From NCBI GenBank assembly GCA_001314865.1, contig LJZR01000013.1, positions 62,001 through 126,000 on the forward strand: a DNA stretch of 64,000 nt. The letters are read 5' to 3'. This document shows, piece after piece, positions 1 to 8,931 of the stretch. The notes under the pieces are model-generated. The model was not told the origin of the DNA, did not search any database, and was given only the letters and a program-made list of their open reading frames with translations. Source of the stretch: Phormidesmis priestleyi Ana. Lineage in GTDB: Bacteria; Cyanobacteriota; Cyanobacteriia; Phormidesmidales; Phormidesmidaceae. Position 1 is the first letter of the stretch, and each line of letters opens with the position of its first letter. Both the position numbers and the translations under genes were made by a program.

Positions 1-1180
1 CGCTAGGGACGTCTATCGGCTGGTTAGCAGCGGTATCGGCAACCATGACCTCATGCGCTGCGACCGTACTGACTTTGCTGTTAGCCCCATTTCCGGTCAT
101 TTCATCGGGCAGTACTCTCAGGCGAATTCGCCGCGCCGTTGCGCTATCAACCTCACCTAGCTGTACCTCAATCAGCTCGCTGCACAACGGTGCCAAAGCG
201 CCTAGCAACGCGCGTAAATGAGGCGTGCTTTCACCGCTGTCTACATATACCCGATCTGAGAGCTTGTTCATTCGCTTCCAGGCGGTGTACAGCTTAACGG
301 CAGACTGCTCTAGCTGAGTCGCTTGATTGACCAAATCAGCCGCTGAGTTTAGGCAGCCTACTCGCAGCGCTTCATCTAGGGCAAGCTCCAAATTTATCTG
401 CTCGGGATCTAGGCTTTGCACCTGAGCGGCTGCCTCAATGTAGCGAGATAGGTACTTGGCTTCGGCGGTGACCTGCTTGAGCGTATCTACGTTTGGATTT
501 TCGTCTACTTCATTTTTCAGCGTTTGCTGGTGAGAAGGAGGCAGCTTTTCCATCTCCTTGACCAAAGGCGCCAAGTAGCGGCTTGGAATAGTGTTATCAG
601 CGGCTTTGTCTCTGACTGACTGAGGAATGAGATCTGAGTTCATGGCTGTCCAGTCGTCAGACAGGTTTTTGACCTCTTTGCGGGTGATCTGGTCGCCGCG
701 CCGTGCCGCTTCGCTGACAATTTGCTGCACTTCAGGCGATGCCTGAGCCGTTTCGATAAAGGCTCGCTTGCTAAAGCGATTCACGTCTTTGCTCTCAATT
801 AGGCCATCTTCTAGCATTTGGTCGGCGCTGTTGGCCAAATCTATCAGTACATAGGCCTGGCTTTTGCTGACGTCTCTGTCTTTTAGCCAGTTGAGAAAGC
901 CTGCACCACCGGCGACGCTTTTGGTCTGGTTATTTTTTTCGCGTTGGGCTTCGTTGTCGGCAGATCCGCCACGTTTTTCGCGATCGCGCACCACCCGCAA
1001 AATTCGCCCTCGCCAAATATCCGTTTGTAAATCGAATCGGTCACAAACCTGCCAAGCCATATCGACCTGCTGATGAAACTCGTAGTCAGAGAGATCGCTT
1101 TCTGCGTCTGGCAGCGACACTTCTAGCTCAACTGACTGATCTGGTCCCGAAATATCTGCAGTGAACTGCTTAGCTGACAT
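1..1180 (-). CDS. Conserved cyanobacterial protein of unknown function, 3' end outside window
   Basis: The frame is open from an ATG at 1178-1180 to the window edge, so 393 codons are visible and the stop is missing. The protein begins MSAKQFTADISGPDQ and is acidic and apparently helical, with no signal peptide or membrane segment. Around residues 94-125 the stretch GFLNWLKDRDVSKSQAYVLI, followed by a helix, could be a helix-turn-helix; residues 137-156 read FSKRAFIETAQASPEVQQIV. I recognise it only as a type that recurs in cyanobacterial genomes and cannot assign a function. It stands alone, divergent from nothing visible, with a short gap to the DUF4112 gene on the same strand. The coding call is firm; any DNA-binding role is inference. 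Confidence 0.8.
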   Translation of the reverse strand, partial: MSAKQFTADISGPDQSVELEVSLPDAESDLSDYEFHQQVDMAWQVCDRFDLQTDIWRGRILRVVRDREKRGGSADNEAQREKNNQTKSVAGGAGFLNWLKDRDVSKSQAYVLIDLANSADQMLEDGLIESKDVNRFSKRAFIETAQASPEVQQIVSEAARRGDQITRKEVKNLSDDWTAMNSDLIPQSVRDKAADNTIPSRYLAPLVKEMEKLPPSHQQTLKNEVDENPNVDTLKQVTAEAKYLSRYIEAAAQVQSLDPEQINLELALDEALRVGCLNSAADLVNQATQLEQSAVKLYTAWKRMNKLSDRVYVDSGESTPHLRALLGALAPLCSELIEVQLGEVDSATARRIRLRVLPDEMTGNGANSKVSTVAAHEVMVADTAANQPIDVPS

Positions 1181-1276
1181 CTAAACCCATAAGTTACAAA
1201 GAGCCGACTTATTATGCCATAGCTGCTCGCCCCCTAGCGGTTCGCTTAGCCGTCTGCCCAGATAATCTGGCAGCTC

Positions 1277-1816
1277 TTACCTCAGTAGGCCGAGCAGCTG
1301 GCTCACCACCCATACGGACAGTGTTGCTATGCTCAAAACCAACGCTATCAGCGCCATAATGACCACAAAGGCAAACGCTTTATCCGCCGCGCGGCTAGGC
1401 TCAGGATTTGCCAAATGTTGTTCCAACAGGGCCACATTCAGACTATTTGCCTTCCAGGTCACATCAAATAAGTCGCCCAATACTGGTATCAGTCCGGTTA
1501 GCGTATCGATCAAAATATTGAATCCCATCCGGCCAATGGTCGCTGCGGGCAGGCCCATCCGAGCGCCTTCAACGACGATGTACACCGATAGAAGGCCGGT
1601 GAGGAGATCGCCCCCGCCGGGCAGGACGCCCAAAATAGGGTCTAGCCCGAAGCGGTAGCTGGTGCCGGGAATAGCGATCGCGCTATCTAGCAAATAGCTC
1701 ATCTGCTGAAGTCGCTTTAGGGCGGGTGTCGTATTCGAGCGGGATCTTTCTAGTGGTTTCTCTGGTCGTCGGGAGGGACTTGAGTTTGAAATTTTAGGAC
1801 GCTTAAAAGGTGCCAT
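1277..1816 (-). CDS. DUF4112 family membrane protein
   Basis: The product is 179 residues from the ATG at 1814-1816; a TTG one codon upstream is a less likely start. Residues 1-40 are basic and polar. The centre carries the family pattern LDPILGVLPGGGDLLTGLLS (about residues 59-78) and LIDTLTGLIPVLGDLFDVTW, hydrophobic hairpins typical of DUF4112. A C-terminal transmembrane segment follows (FVVIMALIALVLSIATLSVW). DUF4112 proteins are small integral membrane proteins of unknown function, common in cyanobacteria and proteobacteria. Nothing in the neighbourhood indicates its job. Confidence 0.88.
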   Translation of the reverse strand: MAPFKRPKISNSSPSRRPEKPLERSRSNTTPALKRLQQMSYLLDSAIAIPGTSYRFGLDPILGVLPGGGDLLTGLLSVYIVVEGARMGLPAATIGRMGFNILIDTLTGLIPVLGDLFDVTWKANSLNVALLEQHLANPEPSRAADKAFAFVVIMALIALVLSIATLSVWVVSQLLGLLR

Positions 1817-1835
1817 CAAAAAGCCTTTATCCTTT

Positions 1836-1870
1836 GGTTAAGAAGCGGGTTAAGAAGCGGGTTAAGAAGC
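1836..1870. repeat. Short tandem repeat upstream of the DUF4112 gene
   Basis: Three copies of a 12-bp unit, GGGTTAAGAAGC, lie head to tail just upstream of the DUF4112 start. They are followed to about 1917 by a run of degenerate AAAAAGCAAAC-like units. The rest of the gap to 2106 is plain AT-rich sequence with more weakly repeated words (ATCCTGCTCAACC) and no gene I can support. Confidence 0.7.
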
Positions 1871-2106
1871 ATTGATTCAGAAAGCAAAAAGCAAACAAAA
1901 AGCAAGCAAAAAGCAAAGTGGAGCGCAAGCACTGAGCATTTCGCTATAAGCTGCATCGCCAGGTTTAAAGAACTTAAACGAAGGCCGACCGGTGGTTTGA
2001 TACGCTAAATCATTATTGACTGTTTCAATCACCTTAAATCACTTACGGTTGCTCAATTCAATCCTGCTTAACCGAATCCTGCTCAACCCAATTCACCCTC
2101 ATCATC

Positions 2107-2340
2107 ATGGCAAATCCAACCTCTCAGACTTGTCCGATTTGCGGCGTTCAAATTATTCCAGGCGGCGTTGCTGGAGACCGGGTTATTTTTTCTGCTGGCC
2201 CGCAAGGCACCCGAGCTAAGCTATGGGCGAGGGTGTGTCAGTACAACAAAAAAGCCGGATGCATCAACGAACAGGGCAAAACCGAAAACATTAGTGCCGA
2301 TGATTACTACAAAGACACCCCTTTTAGTAATCCGCAGTAA
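2107..2340 (+). CDS. Small zinc-ribbon-like protein
   Basis: This is a 77-residue soluble protein starting MANPTSQTCPICG. Cysteines at residues 9 and 12 (CPIC) and at 44 and 52 (CQYNKKAGC) form a plausible four-cysteine zinc site, although the second pair has an unusually wide C-x7-C spacing. Basic residues lie between the pairs. Proteins like this are found in many cyanobacteria as short hypothetical proteins; I know of no assigned role. It is monocistronic on present evidence. Zinc binding is inferred from cysteine spacing only. Confidence 0.75.
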   Translation: MANPTSQTCPICGVQIIPGGVAGDRVIFSAGPQGTRAKLWARVCQYNKKAGCINEQGKTENISADDYYKDTPFSNPQ

Positions 2341-2545
2341 GTGAGCGATTTTAGGTGCGATCGCCCTGTAGGTGCAATATTAGATGCAATATTTTTAGCA
2401 AGGGACTACTGAGCATTCATTCAGGCAGTTATACTGACCCTGTGAGCTGTGCTTGAGCAACTGGCCGACTCCTCTACTGCTTGATATATAGACCAATTGA
2501 TATATTGAAGCGACCTTGCCAGACCATTATTCCACCTGAATATCT

Positions 2546-3001
2546 ATGAAACCGATCCAATTTCTATCGCGCTTAGCACCTGCCTTTTTGCTATCGACCG
2601 GTCTCACCGTTAGTCTTGAGGTGTTAGGCCCCAGTAGAGCTTCGGGCCAAATGTATAATCCCCGCAGTCTCGACGCCGAAGAAATTAAAGATACCCTTTC
2701 AGCTGATGATATTCCAACGGGCGTAGGCGGCTTTGCCCGCGACTACACCGTCAACTTAGAATCCGGCGATCAAATCACCATAGATGCTGTTTCAGAAGAG
2801 TTCGACACCTTGGTTACGCTGATGGATGGCAATGGCATCGTCGTCAATGAAAATGACGACGGCCCCGATGGCAGCACCAACTCGCTGCTGTTTGCCCGCA
2901 TCAGTGAATCTGGCAAGTACATCATCCGCGTACGTTCCTACGCGGGTGGTGGCGAAGGCCAGTTTTCGCTTAAGCTCACCCGTTTGCGCCCCGTCCAATA
3001 A
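2546..3001 (+). CDS. Exported PPC-domain protein
   Basis: The 151-residue product starts with a signal peptide (MKPIQFLSRLAPAFLLSTGL, cleavage probably near residues 33-35). The remainder is one bacterial pre-peptidase C-terminal (PPC) beta-sandwich: YTVNLESGDQITIDAVSEEF, then DTLVTLMDGNGIVVNENDDG, and the closing strand GQFSLKLTRL. The aspartate-rich loop NENDDGPDG is the usual Ca-binding-like turn of the fold. PPC domains normally accompany secreted proteases; here the domain is alone, so this is probably a periplasmic or extracellular binding protein rather than an enzyme. Confidence 0.85.
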   Translation: MKPIQFLSRLAPAFLLSTGLTVSLEVLGPSRASGQMYNPRSLDAEEIKDTLSADDIPTGVGGFARDYTVNLESGDQITIDAVSEEFDTLVTLMDGNGIVVNENDDGPDGSTNSLLFARISESGKYIIRVRSYAGGGEGQFSLKLTRLRPVQ

Positions 3002-3185
3002 GCCCACTATAAAAAAACTGGCTACGAAAACGGTTGCAAATTCATTCTTGGAGGGATGAGTCAAGTCAGCCTCAGCGTTTTGGTTTCTTTAATGGCTGCC
3101 TCCAGCGCTTTGATCGATGTCTCAAAAAAAGTTTCTTGCTAGCGTCCCCCTATTTTGCTACTTTGGTTAGGCGCAAAACGCGCAA

Positions 3186-3258
3186 GCCGGGATAGCTCAG
3201 CTGGTAGAGCAGTGGACTGAAAATCCTCGTGTCCGGGGTTCAAGTCCCCGTCCTGGCA
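3186..3258 (+). tRNA. tRNA-Phe (GAA)
   Basis: A 73-nt cloverleaf can be folded: acceptor GCCGGGA/TCCTGGC (one G-U), D arm GCTC/GAGC, anticodon loop CTGAAAA with anticodon GAA, T arm CGGGG/CCCCG around TTCAAGT, discriminator A. The 3' CCA is not encoded. The second base pair of the anticodon stem (positions 28:42) is a T-T mismatch. Confidence 0.97.
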
Positions 3259-3330
3259 TTTGAGCCAACTGAATGAGCCAATTAAAAAATCTCCAGATCT
3301 GAAGTGACTCTTCAGCTGGTTGCATAAAGT

Positions 3331-3367
3331 CTCCAACCTTTAGATAGTTTGGAGCTTTTTGTTTTGT
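3331..3367 (+). terminator. Intrinsic terminator downstream of tRNA-Phe
   Basis: CTCCAAC pairs with GTTTGGAG across a short loop (one bulged T), followed at once by CTTTTTGTTTTGT. The position, about 70 nt after the tRNA, fits termination of the tRNA transcript. The rest of the gap to 3621 is AT-rich and holds no gene I can support; runs such as AATTTTTTCTTGCT are repeated shortly before the next start. Confidence 0.7.
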
Positions 3368-3621
3368 GGCAGGAATGAATAATTTCTGTAGCAATAACCG
3401 TCGTAGTGCCTGATTTGCGATAACGGCTCGTATAGGTTCAACGACGAGTCTCGGTATAGAGTAGATCTTAAATGATCAAATCTGCTTGAAATATCGCTTA
3501 AGGCGTCAGTGATGGCGATCGCTCAGCGCAATTTTATTCAAATTCGTTTTCTTGCCAATTTTTTCTTGCTAATTTTTTCTTACTAATTTTTTAATATTGA
3601 GTTAGGGCGACCATCCTGAAC

Positions 3622-4860
3622 ATGCAGCGGCGCACCACTATCACTGAGCTGTTTTCAACATTTGTACAATTCTCGGATGATCGCTTTGAACGGTGGATGC
3701 GAGATCGGCAGCTGTACCACAGCATAGAGACTTACCTGGCCAAGAAATCGCGGGCCTCACAGTCTGAAAAGTTTTGGGCGCTGTACTGGTACAAGCTCTG
3801 GCAAGCGCAAACCCATTTACGGGCAGCAGCTCATTTAAATGCTTATTTGCAAGAGCCCTGCTACTGGGCCATTAAAAGCATTACTCAGCGCTTTGTGAGT
3901 GTGCCATGGACGCTAGCGGATGGCTTTCAAGGGGTGATAGCCCATGCAGACCGGATTCTTAAAGGGTACCGACCTGACTATGGCAGTGATCTCAAAGCCT
4001 ATGCTCGCACTGCCTTTAGCAACCTAATTCGCGACCAGCTCCGGCAGCAGGGAGATGCTTACATTTGCAGTGACTGGGGCCTGTTGCGGCGACTGAGTCA
4101 GGCTCAGCTTCAGCGATCGCTATTGGTAGCCGGATTTAATGATGTAAAGTCTCATTTGTTGGCCTGGGAGTGTTTTAAGGCCATTTACATTCCTAACCCG
4201 CAACGGTCAGTACGAGCCTTGCCGTCGCCGAGCTTGGAACAGTTCGCCCGCATGACAAAACGCTACAACCAGCTACGGCTGAATCTGAGTTCTACGCCAT
4301 CACAGTCATTACAGCCCTCACAGCCCTCACAGCATCCGCCGTTAACGGTGGATGCCTTAGTGGAGAGCTTGAATCAATCTGTGCAAGCAGCGCGTGCCTA
4401 TTTGGCTCCAGCGGTGGCTTCGCTAGATCAGCCGCAGTTTGCCCCAGATACTAAAACGCCGCTAGACGACTTAAGCAGCGAAGATACGCCCATGGAGTTG
4501 CTGCTGACCGCAGAGGTTTACGCTGAACGGCAGCAGCGGATTGATCAAATAGAGGCTGTGCTGAAGTTGGCGATTACCGCTTTAGCGCCTGCCGATCAAA
4601 CATTGTTGCGGCTGTATTATCAAGAGGCTTCGACCCAAAACGCGATCGCTCATCAGCTGCAAATCCAGCAATACCAGGTTTCGCGTCAGCTCAGTCGGGT
4701 TCGCCAGCAGCTTTTACGCACTGTTGCTCAATGGAGTCAGGAGACGCTGCATATTTCTGTTGATTCCAACGTATTAAAAAGTATGAGTGATGTAATTCAT
4801 GAATGGTTGCAGCAGCATTATCGGCCGGAGATAGCGTGTCTCGATGAGCTTGATATTTGA
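3622..4860 (+). CDS. Sigma-70-like factor, cyanobacterial type linked to DUF1822/CHASE2 clusters
   Basis: The protein has 412 residues. The middle (about residues 100-145: DGFQGVIAHADRILKGYRPD, then AYARTAFSNLIRDQLRQQGD) resembles sigma region 2. The C-terminal third (LAITALAPADQTLLRLYYQE, then NAIAHQLQIQQYQVSRQLSR) is a region-4-like helix-turn-helix. A Ser/Gln/Pro-rich linker lies near residues 230-250. It is divergent from textbook sigma-70 factors and would be grouped with group 3/4-like proteins. Its gene overlaps the DUF1822 gene by 17 bp, which implies translational coupling. I infer that it controls this cluster or a related envelope regulon. An RNA-polymerase-binding protein that is no longer a true sigma factor cannot be excluded. 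Confidence 0.78.
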   Translation: MQRRTTITELFSTFVQFSDDRFERWMRDRQLYHSIETYLAKKSRASQSEKFWALYWYKLWQAQTHLRAAAHLNAYLQEPCYWAIKSITQRFVSVPWTLADGFQGVIAHADRILKGYRPDYGSDLKAYARTAFSNLIRDQLRQQGDAYICSDWGLLRRLSQAQLQRSLLVAGFNDVKSHLLAWECFKAIYIPNPQRSVRALPSPSLEQFARMTKRYNQLRLNLSSTPSQSLQPSQPSQHPPLTVDALVESLNQSVQAARAYLAPAVASLDQPQFAPDTKTPLDDLSSEDTPMELLLTAEVYAERQQRIDQIEAVLKLAITALAPADQTLLRLYYQEASTQNAIAHQLQIQQYQVSRQLSRVRQQLLRTVAQWSQETLHISVDSNVLKSMSDVIHEWLQQHYRPEIACLDELDI

Positions 4861-6097
4861 CAATCCAGTTCAGCCTGTTTTGGCAATCCCAACGGATTTA
4901 GTTATTTGGCAGCAGTGCGAATCTCTGCCAGATTCGGCTAGGCGCTGGCGTGCCTACTTGCATCAGTTGGGGCTAGCCGCGCTCCAAGCTTGGATTCAGG
5001 AGGAAAATGGCCAATCGGTTTACCTTTGGCCGACTGACAGTCCATCTGATATTTGGCAGTTAGTCGATGGGCTGGCGCTAACGCTAGGATCGCGGCGCGT
5101 TGTGGTAATGCTCAGCGAAGCAATTGATGCCGCCGTATTGCAGGTACCTCAGGAGTGGGTGGATATTCCCGGATGGGCGGCTGATTACTATATTGCGGCT
5201 CATGTGGATATTGATGCGCAACGGCTAGTGCTGTGGGGCTATGCCTCCTATGCGCAGGTGAAGTCGCAGGGGAGATATCAACCGTGCGATCGCACCTATA
5301 GCCTCAGCGATGTTGATCTGATTCAGGACTTTTCTGTTTTTTGGGTGGCCCAGCAAATTGAACAACTGGCTGCCGTTTCAATACCGGCGCTGCTGTCTTT
5401 ATCGGCAGTTCAGGCTGAGCGGCTGATTGATGGGCTCGCCAACGCCGCCGAACCACGGATCGCAATTCCGTTTGGACAGTGGGGAGCGCTGTTGAATGAC
5501 CCGCGCTGGCGGCAACAGCTCTGCCAGCGCCAGCAGGGAATAACGCCGATAACTTTGGGGCGTTGGTTGAGTCGTGTGTTTGAGCCCGATTGGCGATCGC
5601 TAGAATCGCTGTTGCCCCAGACACGGTCTTTGGCGTTTCGCTCAGCTCCCGGAAATGAGCCTGGAAATGAGCCTGGAAATGAGCCTGGAAATGAGCCTGG
5701 AAATGAGCCTGGAAATGAGGTCATTAGTCGGGGCAAAAGGTTCCGGCTCAACGGCACTAGCGGCGAGCTGGTGTTGGTGGTTAGATTTGGTACGATTGGG
5801 ACAAGGGATGGCGATCGCCAAGCCTCCCCCGAGAATCATCGCTGCCGCATTAAAATTCAGCTGTTTCCATCGGATGATGATGTGCTGCCCAAAAATATTA
5901 CACTGGCTTTAGATTTGCCAGAGACTGCTGGGCCAGAGACTGCTGGGCCAGAGACCAGCGAGCGATTGCAATTGGTACAGGCTGGTGACCATGATAACTA
6001 CATTCAACTTCCTAGTTTTCGCTGTCCGCCGGGGCAACGCTTTCGTGTGCAAGTTCAGCTAGCAGAGGCTACTTTTCAAGCAGATTTCATCAGTTGA
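4844..6097 (+). CDS. DUF1822 family protein
   Basis: A 417-residue soluble protein whose start overlaps the end of the sigma-like gene. The N-terminal half is typical DUF1822: WRAYLHQLGLAALQAWIQEE near residues 30-50, WVDIPGWAADYYIAAHVDID near 105-125, then VLWGYASYAQVKSQG. Around residues 270-291 an in-frame 12-bp repeat encodes six copies of GNEP/GNE, and a second small repeat encodes GPETAGPETAGPETS. The C-terminal part is beta-rich. The function is unknown. The order sigma factor, DUF1822, CHASE2 protein, DUF928, haemagglutinin is one I recall from other cyanobacteria, so the proteins probably act together. Confidence 0.85.
   Translation: MSLIFDNPVQPVLAIPTDLVIWQQCESLPDSARRWRAYLHQLGLAALQAWIQEENGQSVYLWPTDSPSDIWQLVDGLALTLGSRRVVVMLSEAIDAAVLQVPQEWVDIPGWAADYYIAAHVDIDAQRLVLWGYASYAQVKSQGRYQPCDRTYSLSDVDLIQDFSVFWVAQQIEQLAAVSIPALLSLSAVQAERLIDGLANAAEPRIAIPFGQWGALLNDPRWRQQLCQRQQGITPITLGRWLSRVFEPDWRSLESLLPQTRSLAFRSAPGNEPGNEPGNEPGNEPGNEPGNEVISRGKRFRLNGTSGELVLVVRFGTIGTRDGDRQASPENHRCRIKIQLFPSDDDVLPKNITLALDLPETAGPETAGPETSERLQLVQAGDHDNYIQLPSFRCPPGQRFRVQVQLAEATFQADFIS
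5651..5719 (+). repeat. 12-bp in-frame tandem repeat inside the DUF1822 gene
   Basis: Five full copies of GGAAATGAGCCT and a sixth partial copy sit head to tail, adding GNEP units to the protein without breaking the frame. The copies are identical, so the expansion is recent or actively homogenised. Confidence 0.95.
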
Positions 6098-6157
6098 ACC
6101 CAAAACTAACCCAAAACCAACCCAAAACACTGGTTGAATTTGTTGAACCCAAAACTA
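6094..6157. repeat. ACCCAAAACTA repeats starting at the DUF1822 stop codon
   Basis: GTTGAACCCAAAACTA appears at the stop codon (TGA at 6095-6097 lies inside the first copy) and again at 6143-6157, with two shorter ACCCAAAAC copies between. This is one of several stop-codon-linked tandem repeats in the window. Confidence 0.75.
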
Positions 6158-6263
6158 TTTTTGACTTTCTGTCTACCGAGCTAGCGCGATAGGGTTGTAT
6201 TTTTGTTTACAGTCTTTCTGGTTACAGATGCTATCTTGCTAAAATACTTCATTCGCCGAGCTT

Positions 6264-8684
6264 GTGGAACAGCGCATTTTGCTCAATTTGGGGCAGGGAG
6301 ATTGGCAGACCGGTTTTGCCAGTGTAACGGCTCAGCTGTGGGAAAATGACCAGCCCCCTATGCAGATTGCGGGCAGTTTGCCCCCCATGCCACAACTTGG
6401 CATCCAGTATGCGCGCTGGCAGCAGCTTTATGAAGCGATTTATGGGCCTCAAAGCTGTTGGCGACGGGCTGCCGCTGATTTTGAATTTGAGACGACAGAC
6501 CTCACAAATGTGTCGCGGCAGGCGTTTGACACGCTTTGCTCGGCGCTGCGCACTGACCTGAATCAATGGCTGATGGGGACGACCTTTGCGCCGATTGATC
6601 GCCGCCTACGGACACACCTCTCGGCTCACGCAGCGGTGCAGGTAATGCTCACCGCCCATACCCAATCGGTGCTGCGGTTTCCTTGGCGGCTGTGGCATTT
6701 GTTTGAAGACTATCCCAATGCGGAACTCTCTTTGAGTCTGCCTGCCTACAGCCGCGCCCTTAAGTACTCCTCCACGAAGCTGCCGGGCGAGGTGAAAATT
6801 TTGGCAGTGCTGGGCAATGACGCCGGTATTGATGTAGAAACCGATCGTCAGATTTTGAGTCGGTTGCCTGATGCACAGGTCACGCTGCTGGCTCAGCCGA
6901 CCCTGAGCGAGTTACAAGATCAGCTCTGGGGATTTAATTGGGATATTTTATTTTTTGCTGGACATAGCACCAGTCGAGGCAAGGGCTATTTGCAGGTTAA
7001 TCCGACTGAGGTTCTGACCATTGAACAGCTTAAATATGCGCTGCAACGGGCGGTTAAACATGGTTTGCAGCTGGCAATTTTGAACTCTTGCGATGGGCTG
7101 GGGCTGGCTTGGTCGCTGGCGGATTTGCACTTGCCTCAGGCCATTGTGATGCGAGAGCCGGTATCCGATGCGATCGCCCATCAGTTTTTGAAAGGATTTT
7201 TGACCCAGTTCGCGGGGGGGCAGTCGCTTTACTCGTCGGTGCGCGAAGCTCGCGAAAAGCTGCACGGCTTAACGGAGTTGGGCAACTGCGCTGCCTGGCT
7301 ACCGGTGATTGTGCAAAATCCGGCGGAATCGCCCCCTACCTGGCAACAGTTAGCGGGTTATCCTCCGGTTGAGTCTTTGCCGGTTTCTCCTGGGGTGTCT
7401 TTGTCCTCTTTGTCTCCCTCGCCTTCTTGGCTCCCCTGGCAACGACTTGGTCTGGCGCGATCGCTGCGCCACTTAGGGCTCAGTACCCTTGCTGTTACTG
7501 CCGTGATCACCGGAATACGCTGGACAGGTGCCCTACAACCCGCTGAATTGTTGGCCTATGACGTCTTAATGCGACTGCGCCCAGCCGAAACCGCCGACCC
7601 TCGGTTGCTGGTGATAACGGTGGACGAAAGTGACATTCAGGCGCAAACTTCTGTGGAGCGCCGTGGGTCTTTGGCGGATGAGACATTGCTCGAAACCTTA
7701 ACTATTTTGGCTGACTACGAGCCGCGAATGATTGGGCTTGACCTATATCGCGACTTTTCTGCCAGCATCCCCGATCTGGCTGAGGCCCTATCCCAGCCTG
7801 AGGTGATAGGGCTATGCAAAAGCCGTGATGCGATCGCCGATAAAGTCGGCATCAGTCCTCCGCCAGAACTTTCTGCCACACAGGTCGGCTTTAGCGACTT
7901 TATTGAAGACTCCGATGGCATTTTGCGTAGGCAACTGCTGACCCTAACCCCCGATCCCGTGTCTCCCTGCACCTCTCCCTATGGGTTTGCAGCTTTGATT
8001 GCCATTCACTATTTAAAGCAGGCTGGGTTTCAACCGCTTTTTACGGCTCAGGGTGATTTGCAAATTGGAGAGGTTGTTTTTCCTCGCTTGGGCCAGCGGA
8101 CGGGCGGCTTACAGCAAATGGACAATGGCGGCAATCAGATTTTACTGAATTACCGTTCTTTACCGTCCTCAGTACAGATTGCGGCGACGGTCTCGCTACA
8201 GCAGTTGTTGAACAAAGAGGTGAATGCAGAAAGCGTGCGCGATCGCATTGTCTTGGTGGGTGTTACCGCCCCTAGCAGCGGCGATTACTGGTCAACGCCC
8301 TATGGCACCTATGCCCAAGAGCGAATAGCAGGTGTGTTCATTCAGGCTCAAATGATTAGCCAAATGATTAGCGCTGTAGAGAACAATCGCCCGCTGATTT
8401 GGGTTTGGCCGCAATGGACGGAAGCGGTATGTATTGCCATGGGCGCGATTTCTGGCAGCTTGCTGGCGTGGCGTTGGCGCTCAGTTCGGCTGGCGATCGC
8501 TTGGGTGCTGACCGCTAGTGCGCTGACTGTCATTGCCTGGGCCGTTCTATTGACGGGCGGTTGGCTACCCCTGTTGCCGACTTTGGCCGGTCTTGGGAGC
8601 GGTGCGCTATTAACGGCGGCTAACTCGCAAACGGCGTCACAAATAGCAAAATCTTCACAAATACCGGATCGTTTGACAGATTAA
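6264..8684 (+). CDS. CHAT-CHASE2 membrane protein (caspase-like protease domain fused to sensor)
   Basis: The 806-residue product starts at a GTG. Residues about 180-360 form a CHAT domain: FFAGHSTSRGKG supplies the catalytic histidine (His234) and LAILNSCDGLGL the cysteine (Cys276), the dyad of the caspase-like fold. A membrane segment near residues 400-425 leads to a CHASE2 sensory domain (DVLMRLRPAETADPRLLVIT to about residue 685). Three hydrophobic helices close the protein (residues about 715-795). CHASE2 is an extracytoplasmic sensor, so the CHAT domain should be cytoplasmic. No kinase or cyclase output follows, which suggests the CHAT domain is itself the output. It follows the DUF1822 gene on the same strand after 166 bp. 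Confidence 0.9.
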   Translation: MEQRILLNLGQGDWQTGFASVTAQLWENDQPPMQIAGSLPPMPQLGIQYARWQQLYEAIYGPQSCWRRAAADFEFETTDLTNVSRQAFDTLCSALRTDLNQWLMGTTFAPIDRRLRTHLSAHAAVQVMLTAHTQSVLRFPWRLWHLFEDYPNAELSLSLPAYSRALKYSSTKLPGEVKILAVLGNDAGIDVETDRQILSRLPDAQVTLLAQPTLSELQDQLWGFNWDILFFAGHSTSRGKGYLQVNPTEVLTIEQLKYALQRAVKHGLQLAILNSCDGLGLAWSLADLHLPQAIVMREPVSDAIAHQFLKGFLTQFAGGQSLYSSVREAREKLHGLTELGNCAAWLPVIVQNPAESPPTWQQLAGYPPVESLPVSPGVSLSSLSPSPSWLPWQRLGLARSLRHLGLSTLAVTAVITGIRWTGALQPAELLAYDVLMRLRPAETADPRLLVITVDESDIQAQTSVERRGSLADETLLETLTILADYEPRMIGLDLYRDFSASIPDLAEALSQPEVIGLCKSRDAIADKVGISPPPELSATQVGFSDFIEDSDGILRRQLLTLTPDPVSPCTSPYGFAALIAIHYLKQAGFQPLFTAQGDLQIGEVVFPRLGQRTGGLQQMDNGGNQILLNYRSLPSSVQIAATVSLQQLLNKEVNAESVRDRIVLVGVTAPSSGDYWSTPYGTYAQERIAGVFIQAQMISQMISAVENNRPLIWVWPQWTEAVCIAMGAISGSLLAWRWRSVRLAIAWVLTASALTVIAWAVLLTGGWLPLLPTLAGLGSGALLTAANSQTASQIAKSSQIPDRLTD

Positions 8685-8772
8685 TGCGGGATATCGTAAA
8701 AATATCGTAAAAACACGCATAGTAATAATACGGAGCTCAGGCTGTAGCGCGAGTTCCGTTGTACACTCAGGC

Positions 8773-8810
8773 GTACATTCTAAGACGTACATTCTAAGAC
8801 GTACATTCTG
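8773..8810. repeat. 14-bp tandem repeat between CHAT-CHASE2 and DUF928 genes
   Basis: GTACATTCTAAGAC is present twice in full with a third partial copy. An 11-bp repeat (ATATCGTAAAA, two copies near 8691-8713) lies just after the upstream stop codon. The rest of the 247-bp gap holds nothing else I can name. Confidence 0.8.
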
Positions 8811-8931
8811 AAAAACCAATTACTAGGAATAAGACGGCTTAATCAGCAAAATGTTGCAGGGTTGGCCACCCCATTCTTGAAAGCTCCTAATTTCTAGCCC
8901 TTTCTAAACTGTACGCCCTTTTCCTAAGGCC

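Noticed and set aside
5410-5839. Minus-strand frames rich in SFPG or SRLI repeats
   Set aside because: Mirror translations of the 12-bp repeat in the DUF1822 gene.
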